Positions 45,123 to 54,390 are shown, counted from the stretch's first letter. The stretch: DNA of 64,000 nt from Nodularia sphaerocarpa UHCC 0038 (GCF_022376295.1 NZ_CP060140.1:310001-374000); one strand, 5' to 3'. Translations and numbers: made by a program. Notes: generated from the sequence alone by a model not told the origin.

Positions 45123-47372
45123 ATGTTTAATCAAACTGACAAAGCTAAAAGTAAGGATTCTCAAAATCAGTCATCTTTAATTTCATCGCCAAAAAATACT
45201 GATGGTCAGATAGAACTGTCAGGTAAGTATAATACAAAAATAGGTAACAATTCTTATTGGAATTATGTAGTGCAATATATTCAACGACTCAGTTTAAGTA
45301 AGAAAGCGGCAGTTTTAGCGATCGCCATCACAACTTTACCAATATTTGCCATAGGTGCGATCGCCTACAGTTTAGCTCATAAATCCATGACTAAACAAAT
45401 TAACCAATCTCATGCAGCGACAGCTACCAAACTAACAGAGCAAATTAACCGCTTTATGTTGGGGCGATATGAAGATATTCAAATCATCTCCCAATCACCA
45501 TTTTTTACAAATACCAGAGTTAATAGAAATACAACTACTTCCCAAAAGCAATCATTTTTAGATAGCTTTGTCAATACTCATAAGGCTTATAGCAGCATCG
45601 CTATATTTGATTCTGCCAAAAACTTGATTGTTCAATCTACAAACTCAACTGTAGATAATGCCAAAATCCCGCAGAATTTTGCGGAAATTATCAAAAAAGA
45701 TGCTGCTGTAATTAGTCAGCCGGAAAAATCTGTCATTAATATGGCTGCACCCATTAAAAATGCCGTTACAGGTAATAATATAGCTGTGGTTAGCGCCAGT
45801 ATGCCTATAAAATCTTTAGCAGAAGTGACTCAGAATTATACAGCTAATGGTAGTCAATATTATTTGCTCGACAGTTCAGGAAAAGTTTTCCTGACTTCGC
45901 AAACAGAATTATTGGGCGCAGAATCACCGGGTTTAGCTAATTTAATATCAGCCCAGAAAGGCAAGAATTTTACCACAATTTACACAATTAATAAAAAGCC
46001 AGAATTAATCAGTTATATCCCATCCACAAAACTAGACCGCTTACCTGATTTAAATTGGCAATTACTGTTAACTACAGATAGAGCAATTGCATTTGCACCT
46101 CAAAGACAATTGTTGCAAACCATAGCCATCAGCACAATACTATTAGCATTAATTGTAGCTGCGATCGCACTTTGGATAGTCAAGGTGAGTACACAACCCA
46201 TTTTAGATGGCGCTGCGGCTTTATCAAAGTTAGCTCAAGGTGAACTCCATACCCGTTGGGAAACAGCAAAGCCAGAGGAGTTAGAAATAATCAGTGCTAA
46301 CTTTAACCTAATAGCCGTACAATTACAGGTATTAAATCAACAACAACAATTGAGGAATAGTCAAGAACAAGGTTCAGATCAAACATTGCAAAAGCAACTT
46401 TTAGAACTACTCAGTCAAGTAGAAGGTGCGGCTAGAGGTGACTTGACAGTGCGTGCGGAGGTGACAGATGGCGAAATTGGTACTGTAGCTGACTTTTTTA
46501 ATTCCATTGTGGAAAGTCTCAGAGATATTGTCACCCAAGTTCAACGAGCTGCTACGCAAGTAAATGGCGCAATTGGTGCTAACGAAGCAGCAATCAGCCA
46601 ACTAGCCAAGGACGCAATTACTCAAGCTGCTGAAATTAACCGCACTCTGGACGCTGTAGACCAAATGACAGATTGCATGGAAATTGTCAGCGAAAATGCC
46701 CAAAAAGCGGCAAGTATTGCCAATAAAGCTGCCCAAACTGCTACAAAGAGTGGACAAGCAATGGATTTGACAGTGCAGAATATTCTGGGTTTACGGGAAA
46801 CAGTCGATGACACTGCGAAAAAAGTCAAACGCCTGGGGGAATCTTCGCAACAAATTTCTCATGTAGTGTCCTTAATTAATCAAATCGCCACCCAAACCAA
46901 CTTACTCGCTATCAACGCCGGTATTGAAGCCGCCCGCGCTGGAGAAGAAGGACAAGGTTTTGCAGTAGTAGCGGAAGAAGTAGGTGAATTAGCCCGGAGT
47001 AGCGCTTCAGCTACCGAAGAAATTGAGCAAATTGTCGAGAATATTCAACGAGAAACCAGCGAAGTAGTGCAAGCAATGGATATAGGAACTTCCCAAGTGT
47101 TGGTAGGAACTCAAATTGTCGAAGAAGCGAAGCAAAGCCTGAGTCAAATTTTGGATGTATCGCAGCAAATAGATTTTTTAGTACAGTCGATTTCCACTGC
47201 AACTGTATCTCAATTACAAACATCTCAAGCTGTTAGTCAATTGATGCAAGATATCGCTGCTATTTCACAACGTACCAGCGATTCTTCTCATGTAGTTTCC
47301 AAATCTCTGCATCAAACTTTAGAAATTTCCCAGCAGTTACAAGAAACAGTGGAAACATTCAAAGTCAGTTAA
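45123..47372 (+). CDS. Methyl-accepting chemotaxis protein
   Basis: A 749-residue membrane receptor. Residues 1-58 are cytoplasmic; helix 1 at about 62-84, a periplasmic Cache-like sensor (about 85-330), helix 2 at about 338-360 (ISTILLALIVAAIALWIV), then HAMP and the signalling domain with the hairpin tip QIATQTNLLAINAGIEAARAGE. It has no GAF domains, unlike PixJ-type phototaxis receptors, which points to an HmpD-like receptor for hormogonium motility. Flanked on both sides by copies of one dispersed repeat. Confidence 0.92.
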   Translation: MFNQTDKAKSKDSQNQSSLISSPKNTDGQIELSGKYNTKIGNNSYWNYVVQYIQRLSLSKKAAVLAIAITTLPIFAIGAIAYSLAHKSMTKQINQSHAATATKLTEQINRFMLGRYEDIQIISQSPFFTNTRVNRNTTTSQKQSFLDSFVNTHKAYSSIAIFDSAKNLIVQSTNSTVDNAKIPQNFAEIIKKDAAVISQPEKSVINMAAPIKNAVTGNNIAVVSASMPIKSLAEVTQNYTANGSQYYLLDSSGKVFLTSQTELLGAESPGLANLISAQKGKNFTTIYTINKKPELISYIPSTKLDRLPDLNWQLLLTTDRAIAFAPQRQLLQTIAISTILLALIVAAIALWIVKVSTQPILDGAAALSKLAQGELHTRWETAKPEELEIISANFNLIAVQLQVLNQQQQLRNSQEQGSDQTLQKQLLELLSQVEGAARGDLTVRAEVTDGEIGTVADFFNSIVESLRDIVTQVQRAATQVNGAIGANEAAISQLAKDAITQAAEINRTLDAVDQMTDCMEIVSENAQKAASIANKAAQTATKSGQAMDLTVQNILGLRETVDDTAKKVKRLGESSQQISHVVSLINQIATQTNLLAINAGIEAARAGEEGQGFAVVAEEVGELARSSASATEEIEQIVENIQRETSEVVQAMDIGTSQVLVGTQIVEEAKQSLSQILDVSQQIDFLVQSISTATVSQLQTSQAVSQLMQDIAAISQRTSDSSHVVSKSLHQTLEISQQLQETVETFKVS

Positions 47373-47391
47373 GCAAATTAGTTGTGATTAA

Positions 47392-47479
47392 TGATAGCCT
47401 TTCCTAGTCTGCCGAGGTACATATTCATCTTTATTAATCTATATTGATCTGTGTTCATCTGTTTTTCAAACATCCTCTA
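47392..47479. repeat. Dispersed repeat family C, copy 3, plus solo end of element B
   Basis: 47392-47462 repeats TGATAGCCTTTCCTAGTCT with TATTGATCTGTGTTCATCTG pieces. Directly adjoining is TTTTCAAACATCCTC followed by TAA (about 47465-47482), matching one end of miniature element family B without its partner. A GACAAAT heptamer array follows to about 47513. Confidence 0.65.
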
Positions 47480-47527
47480 ACGACAAATGACTAATGACAA
47501 ATGACAAATGACTAAATAATAAAAACT

Positions 47528-50428
47528 ATGTCAAAGGATAAAGAACTAGAAATCCAGATGCAGTTTCTGGAAGAAGCAAGAGATTACCTGAATACCCTAG
47601 AAACTGTGTTGCTGGAAATAGACACTAATAACCGCATTGATTTAGAGAGAATTAATGCAGCACTGCGAGCTGCTCATTCTATCAAAGGCGGCGCTGGGAT
47701 GATGGGATTTCGGACCCTCAGTGATTTAGCTCACCGTCTGGAAGATTCTTTTAAAGTCTTAAAAACCCGCAAAAATTCGCCAAATATTGACACGCATTTA
47801 CAAAGTTTACTACTTTCTGGAGTTGACTGGCTCAGGCAGATAGTAGAATCACTATCACAAGGACATGAGATAGAAGATCAGTGGTTAAGTAGCTTTTGTT
47901 ATCCAGTATTTGACGAATTGCGCGATCGCCTGGGTGAACCTACGGCTGAAGATGCTTTCACCATGTTATCGCCAGAAGATGGACAAGATATTGTCCCCAT
48001 GCTGTTTGAAACCGAAGTGGAAGGATGTTTGCAGCGTCTAGAGTCGATATTAGCAGATAGCGCTCACCCTAGCCTACAAGAAGAAGTAGTGATTATGGCG
48101 GCCGAATTGGGCGGTTTGGGTGAAATGCTGCAATTACCAGCCTTTACGAGTCTTTGTCAATCCATAGAACATGATATAGGCACTGCTAGCAGCGATCGCA
48201 TTCTGGGAATTGCTCAATTAGCATTGCAATCATGGCGGCGATCGCAAGCTTTGATATTAACAAATCAACGAGATAGTTTACCCACAAAACTTGATCTAGA
48301 TACACTCAATTATATCCCCAATCAGCCACAGTCAACACTCGCTCCTACAGCCGAATTTATTGAAGATGCAGCAGCTACAGATGATTTAAAATCTGCGAAT
48401 ATTTCCGAATTAATTACAGTAGGTTATCCAGGAAATACCACCACAGATGACAATTTTATTGACCACACAGAGGAGAAAAATAGTGTAGATCAAGAACGGG
48501 AAAATTCGGAACATAATGTCCGAGTTCCTAGTAAACAACTTGAGCAAATTAATGATTTATTTGGAGAACTGACGGTACAGCGCAATGGGTTAAACTCCCA
48601 ACTAGAAAAATTACGTAAACTCGTGCGTAACCTCAATGAGCGAGTTCAAAGACTCGACCAGGACAACCATGAATTGCGTACAGCATACGGTAAAATTACC
48701 AAAACAGCTAGCGGGATATCACTCGAATCAAATAACATAGAAAATTTCCCAGAAGTTGATAACTTAGAAATAGATAGCCATGACAAATTAAACCTGCGAT
48801 CGCAAGAAGTCATGGAATCCATTATCCAAGTACAGGAAGTCGCAACAGATATTCAATTAAGCGTTGATGATACAGATCAAATCACGCGCAAACTGAATAA
48901 AACATCCAAACAATTACAAACAAAACTTACTCATATTCGGATGCGGCCATTATCCGATTTAATCAAACGTTTTCCTAGAGCCTTGCGTGACCTGAATGTA
49001 GAGTATGGAAAGAATGTTCATTTGCAAGTTGAAGGTGGCAATACCTTAATTGAACGCAGCATTTTAGAAGCATTAAATGAGCCAATAATGCACTTATTAA
49101 GAAATGCCTTTGATCATGGTATCGAAGACTCTGCTACTCGCCGCCAGTTGGGTAAACCAGAACAAGGATTAATTGAAATTACAGCAACCCACCGCAGTAA
49201 TCGCACAATTATTACTATGCGTGATGATGGTCGGGGAATTTCATTAGAAAAAATTCGCTCCCGTGCCGTAACTATGGGATTAGATACTGCTTTAGTCGCT
49301 AATGCTAACGAAGAAGAACTATTATCAATAATTTTTGAACCAGGATTTACCACTTCCGATCAAGTAACCGCCTTATCGGGTCGCGGTGTCGGCATGGATA
49401 TAGTACGTAATAACCTCAAATCAGTTCGTGGAGATATTACAGTAGACACCGAATTAGGAGTTGGTACTACCTTTACTTTGTCAGTACCATTTACACTTTC
49501 AGTAGCACGAGTTCTGCTAGTAGAAAGCAATAAAATGTTATTGGCATTTCCCGCAGAAGTCATTTCCGAAATATTTTTACTATCAAAGGAGCAAGTCTTC
49601 TCAACAGCAGATAGTGAAGTAATTAATTGGCAAAACACTACAATACCACTAATTCGCCTTGGTCGCTATTTCAAGTTTAATTGTCCCCGCTACGATAACC
49701 CAGAACTAGAAACTCGCCCAGCCATAGATGCTAGTAGCGTCTTAATAGTTAAAGGCAATAATCAGACAGTCGCCATCCAGGTAGACCGTTGCTGGGGTGA
49801 ACAAGAATTAGCCATCCGCCAAGTCGAGGGTAATATACCTTTACCCGCAGGTTTTAGTAACTGCATAATTCTCGGAGATGGTCGAGTCTTAGCATTAGTT
49901 AACACCAACGATTTACTCTATTGGATTGCTACCAATCAGCCTACTCCTAAAAACAATCAAGTCCCATCAGTTAGGTTAAAAACGCCATTTCTGGACTTTA
50001 AAAACCACAAAATATCAGCGACACCTGCTAATCACAAAGGCACAATTTTAATCATCGATGACTCAATTAATGTTCGCCGCTTCTTAGCCTTGACTTTAGA
50101 AAAAGGAGGATATGAAGTAGAACAAGCCAAAGATGGTCAAGATGCTTTAGAAAAACTAGAAAGTGGTTTGAACGTTGCCGCCATAATTTGTGATATTGAA
50201 ATGCCTCGCCTTGATGGTTATGGCTTCTTAGAACGTATTAATTCCAGCATAGATATGAAACATATCCCAGTTACTATGCTCACATCTCGTAGTAGTAATA
50301 AACATCGCCAATTAGCCATGCAATTAGGAGCGCAGGCATATTTTTCTAAACCTTACAATGAGCAAGAATTATTACAAACCGTCACCGAACTTATTCGTTA
50401 TGTTCCCGAAACCGCAACTTCTAATTAA
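47528..50428 (+). CDS. cheA: CheA-type hybrid histidine kinase
   Basis: A 966-residue cytoplasmic kinase. N-terminal Hpt domain with phospho-His in RAAHSIKGGAG (His50). Further on come a dimerisation region, the ATPase domain (LRNAFDHGIED, DDGRGI, GRGVGMDIV), a CheW-like regulatory domain and a C-terminal receiver (IDDSINVRR, Asp in ICDIEMPRLDG, Lys in YFSKPY). It ends the locus PATAN-REC, CheY, CheW, MCP, CheA, the order seen in pix/hmp loci of cyanobacteria, where it controls twitching or gliding motility. Confidence 0.94.
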   Translation: MSKDKELEIQMQFLEEARDYLNTLETVLLEIDTNNRIDLERINAALRAAHSIKGGAGMMGFRTLSDLAHRLEDSFKVLKTRKNSPNIDTHLQSLLLSGVDWLRQIVESLSQGHEIEDQWLSSFCYPVFDELRDRLGEPTAEDAFTMLSPEDGQDIVPMLFETEVEGCLQRLESILADSAHPSLQEEVVIMAAELGGLGEMLQLPAFTSLCQSIEHDIGTASSDRILGIAQLALQSWRRSQALILTNQRDSLPTKLDLDTLNYIPNQPQSTLAPTAEFIEDAAATDDLKSANISELITVGYPGNTTTDDNFIDHTEEKNSVDQERENSEHNVRVPSKQLEQINDLFGELTVQRNGLNSQLEKLRKLVRNLNERVQRLDQDNHELRTAYGKITKTASGISLESNNIENFPEVDNLEIDSHDKLNLRSQEVMESIIQVQEVATDIQLSVDDTDQITRKLNKTSKQLQTKLTHIRMRPLSDLIKRFPRALRDLNVEYGKNVHLQVEGGNTLIERSILEALNEPIMHLLRNAFDHGIEDSATRRQLGKPEQGLIEITATHRSNRTIITMRDDGRGISLEKIRSRAVTMGLDTALVANANEEELLSIIFEPGFTTSDQVTALSGRGVGMDIVRNNLKSVRGDITVDTELGVGTTFTLSVPFTLSVARVLLVESNKMLLAFPAEVISEIFLLSKEQVFSTADSEVINWQNTTIPLIRLGRYFKFNCPRYDNPELETRPAIDASSVLIVKGNNQTVAIQVDRCWGEQELAIRQVEGNIPLPAGFSNCIILGDGRVLALVNTNDLLYWIATNQPTPKNNQVPSVRLKTPFLDFKNHKISATPANHKGTILIIDDSINVRRFLALTLEKGGYEVEQAKDGQDALEKLESGLNVAAIICDIEMPRLDGYGFLERINSSIDMKHIPVTMLTSRSSNKHRQLAMQLGAQAYFSKPYNEQELLQTVTELIRYVPETATSN

Positions 50429-51007
50429 TACCAATTCTGTATAAAGATGCGCCTAATTTAAAGTTAAACGTTCGCGTAGCGTGCGCGCAGCGCATACCAC
50501 AGAGACGCAGAGGACACAGAGACAGAAAAGAAAGGGTTAAAAAATTCGGCGCAGCCTCACAAAGAAATGGTATAAGCACAAACAGAACCTCACCCGCAAC
50601 CCCTCTCCTTCTCCCTACAGCCCTTCTCCTAAGAGGATGTTTTAAAAGTTTTGGGCGAATGTAATTCGCTACTACACAAGCAGGACGCGTAGCGGCTTCC
50701 CGTAGGGAAGTCCACCTGCGTGGACTAATGAAAAATTAACCCGCGCAGGCGGGTTTCGTTCGTGTAGCCGCGACTTCTAGTCGCCAAGTTAGACTTTTCA
50801 AACAAGCTCTAAAAAAGACGCTATGCGAAGCTCAGAAGAGGAGAGAGTTTGACGAAATTTTAGGCATTTTTGCTAAATCATTGATACAGCATATTTCATC
50901 TAATTCCGGTACACAAGGGAGGGCAAAGATGCCCTCCCCTACAAAAGTTATAAGATTAAAATGTGTACTTCATTTACTCACAAGGTGCTGTATCAACTGA
51001 CTAACAA
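50429..51007. other. Repeat-rich region after the chemotaxis locus
   Basis: No gene. It has a GCGTAGC/GCGCAGCGC palindromic stretch and an ACAGAGACGCAGAGGACACAG block (about 50470-50525, related to 3300-3330), then miniature element B copy 2 (50633-50809). Confidence 0.6.
50633..50809. mobile_element. Miniature element family B, copy 2
   Basis: 177 bp, ends GAGGATGTTTTAAAAGT and its inverted partner ACTTTTCAAACAAGCTC, with TAA on both sides (50630-50632 and 50810-50812). The interior shares GGACGCGTAGCGGCTT, AAGTCCACCT and CGACTTCTAGTCGCCA with 30945-31259. No coding capacity. Confidence 0.82.
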
Positions 51008-51292
51008 CTAAGCCTCTACTTTTACACCTTTCCAAAAAGCCACATAGCCTTCAATATTTTTAGCCTTCTCCTTCGTACTAGGATAGTACCATGCAGCATC
51101 TTTGTTGGTTTGTCCATCAACTTCAATACTGTAGTAGCTAGCAACACCTTTCCAAGGACAAGTACTATGAGTGTTACTTTCTTGGAAGTATTTCTTATTA
51201 ATAGCGTCGGCTGGGAAATAATGGTTCCCTTCTACAACAATTGTCTTATCGCTTTCGGCTAACACAGTGCCATTCCAAATTGCTTTCGGCAT
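51008..51292 (-). CDS. DUF427 domain protein
   Basis: A 94-residue protein that is a complete DUF427 domain: MPKAIWNGTVLAESDKTIVVEGNHYFP, then STCPWKGVASYYSIEVDG and AAWYYPSTKEKAKNIEGYVAFW. The TCPWKG motif with its Cys is the most conserved element. These small beta-fold proteins are widespread and of unknown function. Monocistronic, divergent from the following lipoprotein gene. Confidence 0.92.
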   Translation of the reverse strand: MPKAIWNGTVLAESDKTIVVEGNHYFPADAINKKYFQESNTHSTCPWKGVASYYSIEVDGQTNKDAAWYYPSTKEKAKNIEGYVAFWKGVKVEA

Positions 51293-51430
51293 AACTGACT
51301 TTGCAAATAAACTTTACATCTAATATTTTGACACTCAATAGGCTGAAGCCACGGTAATTCTCAAAAATTCTACCTGACGGCTTCAGTAACGGTAGGTAAA
51401 GATGATTAGTTGTTATACATTGTTGATTTC

Positions 51431-51859
51431 ATGAAAACTTTCATATTTTGCATTCTTTTCTTAGGACTGAGTAGTTGCGTACCAGCCAATAGCACCAAAA
51501 ATGACAATAATCAAGTGATTTCCAACAATCCTACTACCGAGAATCAAGAATTTCGCGCTTTTGGTACTGAACCATTTTGGAGTACCGATGTTACCCAAAG
51601 TGGAATTGTCTATTCTTCATTAGGAACTGACGAAAAGCAAACTTTCCCTTATGTCAAACCATTGGGGGCTGATGGACGCACCCCAGACACAGTGAGAGTG
51701 TATCGACTCAAAGATAAAGACAACAGTATGTTGATTATCAGAAAAGTCGATAATTGTAGCGATGGAATGTCAGAGAATTTACATCCTTATTCAGCGCTTT
51801 TTATCCGGGGTGATATGGTTTTGGAAGGTTGCGCCAACAAGTTAGATAATTTTAAATAA
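51431..51859 (+). CDS. Small lipoprotein, COG3650-like
   Basis: A 142-residue lipoprotein. I start at the ATG at 51431 (MKTFIFCILF) since it gives a standard signal ending LGLSSC; an in-frame TTG/ATG region from 51410 adds seven residues. The mature part has FRAFGTEPFWSTDV, the hallmark GTEPFW of COG3650-type periplasmic domains, and DNCSDGMSENLHPYSA near the end with paired Cys (NCSDG, EGCAN) that could form a disulfide. Function unknown. Confidence 0.8.
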   Translation: MKTFIFCILFLGLSSCVPANSTKNDNNQVISNNPTTENQEFRAFGTEPFWSTDVTQSGIVYSSLGTDEKQTFPYVKPLGADGRTPDTVRVYRLKDKDNSMLIIRKVDNCSDGMSENLHPYSALFIRGDMVLEGCANKLDNFK

Positions 51860-51876
51860 TTAACGCCTGTCGTTCA

Positions 51877-52635
51877 TCAGCTAGTCGCTATTTCAGATTT
51901 AACATCTGACTGGGACTGAAAACCTTGACTCACTCCATAACGGACAGTTTTAAACTCTACATGATTTGTCCCTGGATAATAGAGAGTATAAATTGCTTCC
52001 CCTGGCTTTCTGCCGACATTACCCACCCCGATAACCTGACGCGCCGAGATTTGCACAGTTTGGGGAGATGCTGGACTATCTAGGGTTGTGACACCAGTAG
52101 TAATTGAACCAGCTTGTAGCTGATATTGAAAAGCCAAACCAGAACGACCACAAAATAAATTATTGGCTTGCATTCGTGATAAACGGTCTAGCATTTGAAT
52201 TGGGGGCGTGTCTGGGGTGAGTTCTTCGTCAACAGCTAGGGTTGTACCGTGAATTAACAAAGAATCGAGTTCAAAAAAACCAAAGTCTAGGGTCATTAAC
52301 CATTGCGCCATCGGGCGAGAAACGCATTCCCACAGCAATTTAACTGTTTCTCCCCCATATTTTTCGATTAATTCTGTAGGTTCGCCAGTTCCCCCCAGTC
52401 CGTGGAGAATAAAACACTGTTCTTCCCACCAACCTTTACAAATCAGTGGTTCTAGTTCTCCCCGTCGGGGGTTTAGGACCCTTTTGACCAATTGTTCAGT
52501 TTCGCGCCGGGGTCCGACTAAATCGCCCAAAATATACAACGCTTCTACATTATTCTGACGCTTAATATCCGCCATGACAGCTTCATAAGCCGCCAAATTA
52601 CCTTCAATTCCGCTTAAAATTGCCCACTTATTCAT
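51877..52635 (-). CDS. Degenerate calcineurin-like phosphoesterase homologue
   Basis: A 252-residue homologue of the metallophosphatase encoded upstream. The fold-defining GDLVG block is kept (YILGDLVGPRRE) and LIHGTT retains one His. Other metal-binding motifs are lost: the expected SDIHGN is SGIEGN, GNHD is GWWEE, and GHTH is GRSG. The C-terminal VGNVG block remains. It is thus probably a non-catalytic partner or regulator of its paralogue, 64 bp upstream, and part of the same transcript. Function is inferred only. Confidence 0.75.
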   Translation of the reverse strand: MNKWAILSGIEGNLAAYEAVMADIKRQNNVEALYILGDLVGPRRETEQLVKRVLNPRRGELEPLICKGWWEEQCFILHGLGGTGEPTELIEKYGGETVKLLWECVSRPMAQWLMTLDFGFFELDSLLIHGTTLAVDEELTPDTPPIQMLDRLSRMQANNLFCGRSGLAFQYQLQAGSITTGVTTLDSPASPQTVQISARQVIGVGNVGRKPGEAIYTLYYPGTNHVEFKTVRYGVSQGFQSQSDVKSEIATS

Positions 52636-52699
52636 TTCTTAGTCATTAGTCATTGGTCATTGGTCATTGGGAAATAACAATCTTTCCCTTCATTCGTCA

Positions 52700-53512
52700 T
52701 TACCGAGTACAAACATGGGTGGGGTCATCAGCCCTTTCAGCAAATTCCAAACCCTGGGCTAAACGCCACGCAAATATTTTTGGTAACCCTTTTTCAATGA
52801 TGGCGGCACAGGTTTTTTGATAGTCGTAAGGTACTTCTCGTAAATTGACTTTTTGGTCTTCTGTGTCGTAAATTACATAGGTTGCATTGGGTCGCCCATG
52901 TCGGGGTTCTCCTACAGAACCAACATTCACAATCCTCTTGAGGGAAGCGTTAAAGCTTTTTTCTGCTGCGGCTTTGTCTTGTCCTTGGACACGAATTTTT
53001 AAACTACCTTCGTCTAAATTACGCACGTAAGGTACATGAGTATGTCCACAAAAAAGCACGTCTGCGTCTGTGGAAAGTACGCGTTCTAGGGCAGCAAAGG
53101 CATCAAGTTCTGGTAATAAATACTCGTGGTTACTGTGAGGGCTACCATGAACGAAGGCTAAATTTTCCTCTCGTAAACTGTGGGGTAGTTGGGCGAAAAA
53201 TTCTCGGTGTTCGGGATGTATTTCGTTATTTGTCCACTCGTGAGCAATTTTTCCGCGTTTCTCAGCTAATAAGGACGGATAACTACAATCACACGCATTC
53301 AAGCCTTCTACTATATCTTCATCCCAACAACCCATACAGGTGGGAATGTCTAAAGCCCGAATTTGTGTAACTACTTCATTGGGATGAGGTCCGTATCCTA
53401 CTAAGTCACCCAGACAAAAGATTTTATCAGCTTTTTGCTGGTCGATATCTAATAAGACGGCATCTAATGCTTCATAATTGCCATGAATACATGACATGAC
53501 TGCTATTTTCAC
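52700..53512 (-). CDS. Calcineurin-like metallophosphoesterase with Cys in the metal site
   Basis: A 270-residue protein of the metallophosphatase superfamily (COG0639-like). Present: GDLVGYGPHPNEVV, FVHGSPHSNH, FCGHTHVPYV and VNVGSVGEPRHGRPNATYV. Two motifs are altered. SDIHGN is SCIHGN (Asp to Cys) and GNHD is GCWDE (Asn to Cys, His to Trp), so two usual metal ligands are thiols. The start is GTG at 53512, overlapping the stop of the upstream CobW-like gene by 4 bp (GTGA), so translation is coupled. Substrate unknown. Confidence 0.85.
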   Translation of the reverse strand: MKIAVMSCIHGNYEALDAVLLDIDQQKADKIFCLGDLVGYGPHPNEVVTQIRALDIPTCMGCWDEDIVEGLNACDCSYPSLLAEKRGKIAHEWTNNEIHPEHREFFAQLPHSLREENLAFVHGSPHSNHEYLLPELDAFAALERVLSTDADVLFCGHTHVPYVRNLDEGSLKIRVQGQDKAAAEKSFNASLKRIVNVGSVGEPRHGRPNATYVIYDTEDQKVNLREVPYDYQKTCAAIIEKGLPKIFAWRLAQGLEFAERADDPTHVCTR

Positions 53513-54285
53513 TGTATAGTCTCCTCAGTTAGGATTTGTTTTACTTGTTCTTGGTATTGTGCGATCGCACTATCTGACAAATAGCAATCTTGTAATGTTT
53601 GTTTAATGGCCGACTCATCTAAATTTTCTCCCCATACTTCTAAACCACTGAAACGCTGCGGTCTCCCTTCTAAGTGGCGTGGTAAGTCTAATTCCAGAAA
53701 ATCTGTTGTCGGTACACCTGCAACAAAATCGGCGTATAATGCCCTTCCATCAGCAACATCAAAAATTCCCTTAGCACGGCTGACTTGACCATAAGCACCG
53801 TGAGATAGTTCATACCAAAATTCATTTAAACTGTCTTCGTCAATAACTTGACCATTGGTAGGCGATCGCCAAATCTGATTTTGGGTCATACTGGTTTCAA
53901 TATCCAGCCCTTTGACAATTTTCTCAGCCCAGGCGTGATATTCCGAATCTTTCAGTTGTGACGGTAAAACTGCAACAGACTGATATGGTACATTTCCTAC
54001 AATTTGCTCAATAGCTCCTAACTCCAAGTAAAATCCTAGTTCTATATAAATATTCTCCGCCCCTGCTAGCTGGTTGAGAAATTCTACTTCTTGTCCATCA
54101 CTAAAAACTTTCGCTTCTGGAAACTCCGCAATCAGGCGAATCTGGTCAATGGGGACATTACCAGTTCCAGGACTAAAATAAATTACATTTTCCGCAGAAG
54201 CAGTATTACGTAGCTGTTGGCAAATCCAGGTGGTTTTACCACAGCCAGCCGGGCCAGCAACAACAGTAATCATCGGTATACTCAT
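53509..54285 (-). CDS. CobW/COG0523-like P-loop protein
   Basis: A 258-residue P-loop NTPase. Start at 54285 (MSIPMITVVAG) just before the Walker A motif GPAGCGKTTW. A CobW C-terminal-like region follows (about residues 160-235: GQVSRAKGIFDVADGRALY, RPQRFSGLEVWGE). It is divergent: I see neither the CxCC metal motif nor a clear NKxD GTP-specificity motif of classical COG0523 proteins, so nucleotide and metal specificity are uncertain. A Fur/Zur-like inverted repeat lies directly upstream (54290-54307). It overlaps the phosphoesterase gene by 4 bp. A metal-insertion or metal-sparing role for the following phosphoesterase is an inference. Confidence 0.75.
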   Translation of the reverse strand: MSIPMITVVAGPAGCGKTTWICQQLRNTASAENVIYFSPGTGNVPIDQIRLIAEFPEAKVFSDGQEVEFLNQLAGAENIYIELGFYLELGAIEQIVGNVPYQSVAVLPSQLKDSEYHAWAEKIVKGLDIETSMTQNQIWRSPTNGQVIDEDSLNEFWYELSHGAYGQVSRAKGIFDVADGRALYADFVAGVPTTDFLELDLPRHLEGRPQRFSGLEVWGENLDESAIKQTLQDCYLSDSAIAQYQEQVKQILTEETIQ

Positions 54286-54289
54286 AATT

Positions 54290-54307
54290 AAATGATAATC
54301 ATTTTCA
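54290..54307 (-). promoter_or_regulatory. Fur/Zur-like operator before the CobW-like gene
   Basis: AAATGATAATCATTTTCA read on the + strand: a 7-1-7 inverted repeat TGATAAT-C-ATTTTCA with one mismatch, matching the general form of Fur and Zur boxes. It ends five bases before the start codon at 54285, so a bound repressor would cover the translation start region or promoter. Confidence 0.6.
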
Positions 54308-54390
54308 TAGCATTTGTAACTATAAATCAATCTAAAATCTAAAATTGAGCCACCAGAAATGCCAAGATAGATTTAGGTATTTCAGGAGGT

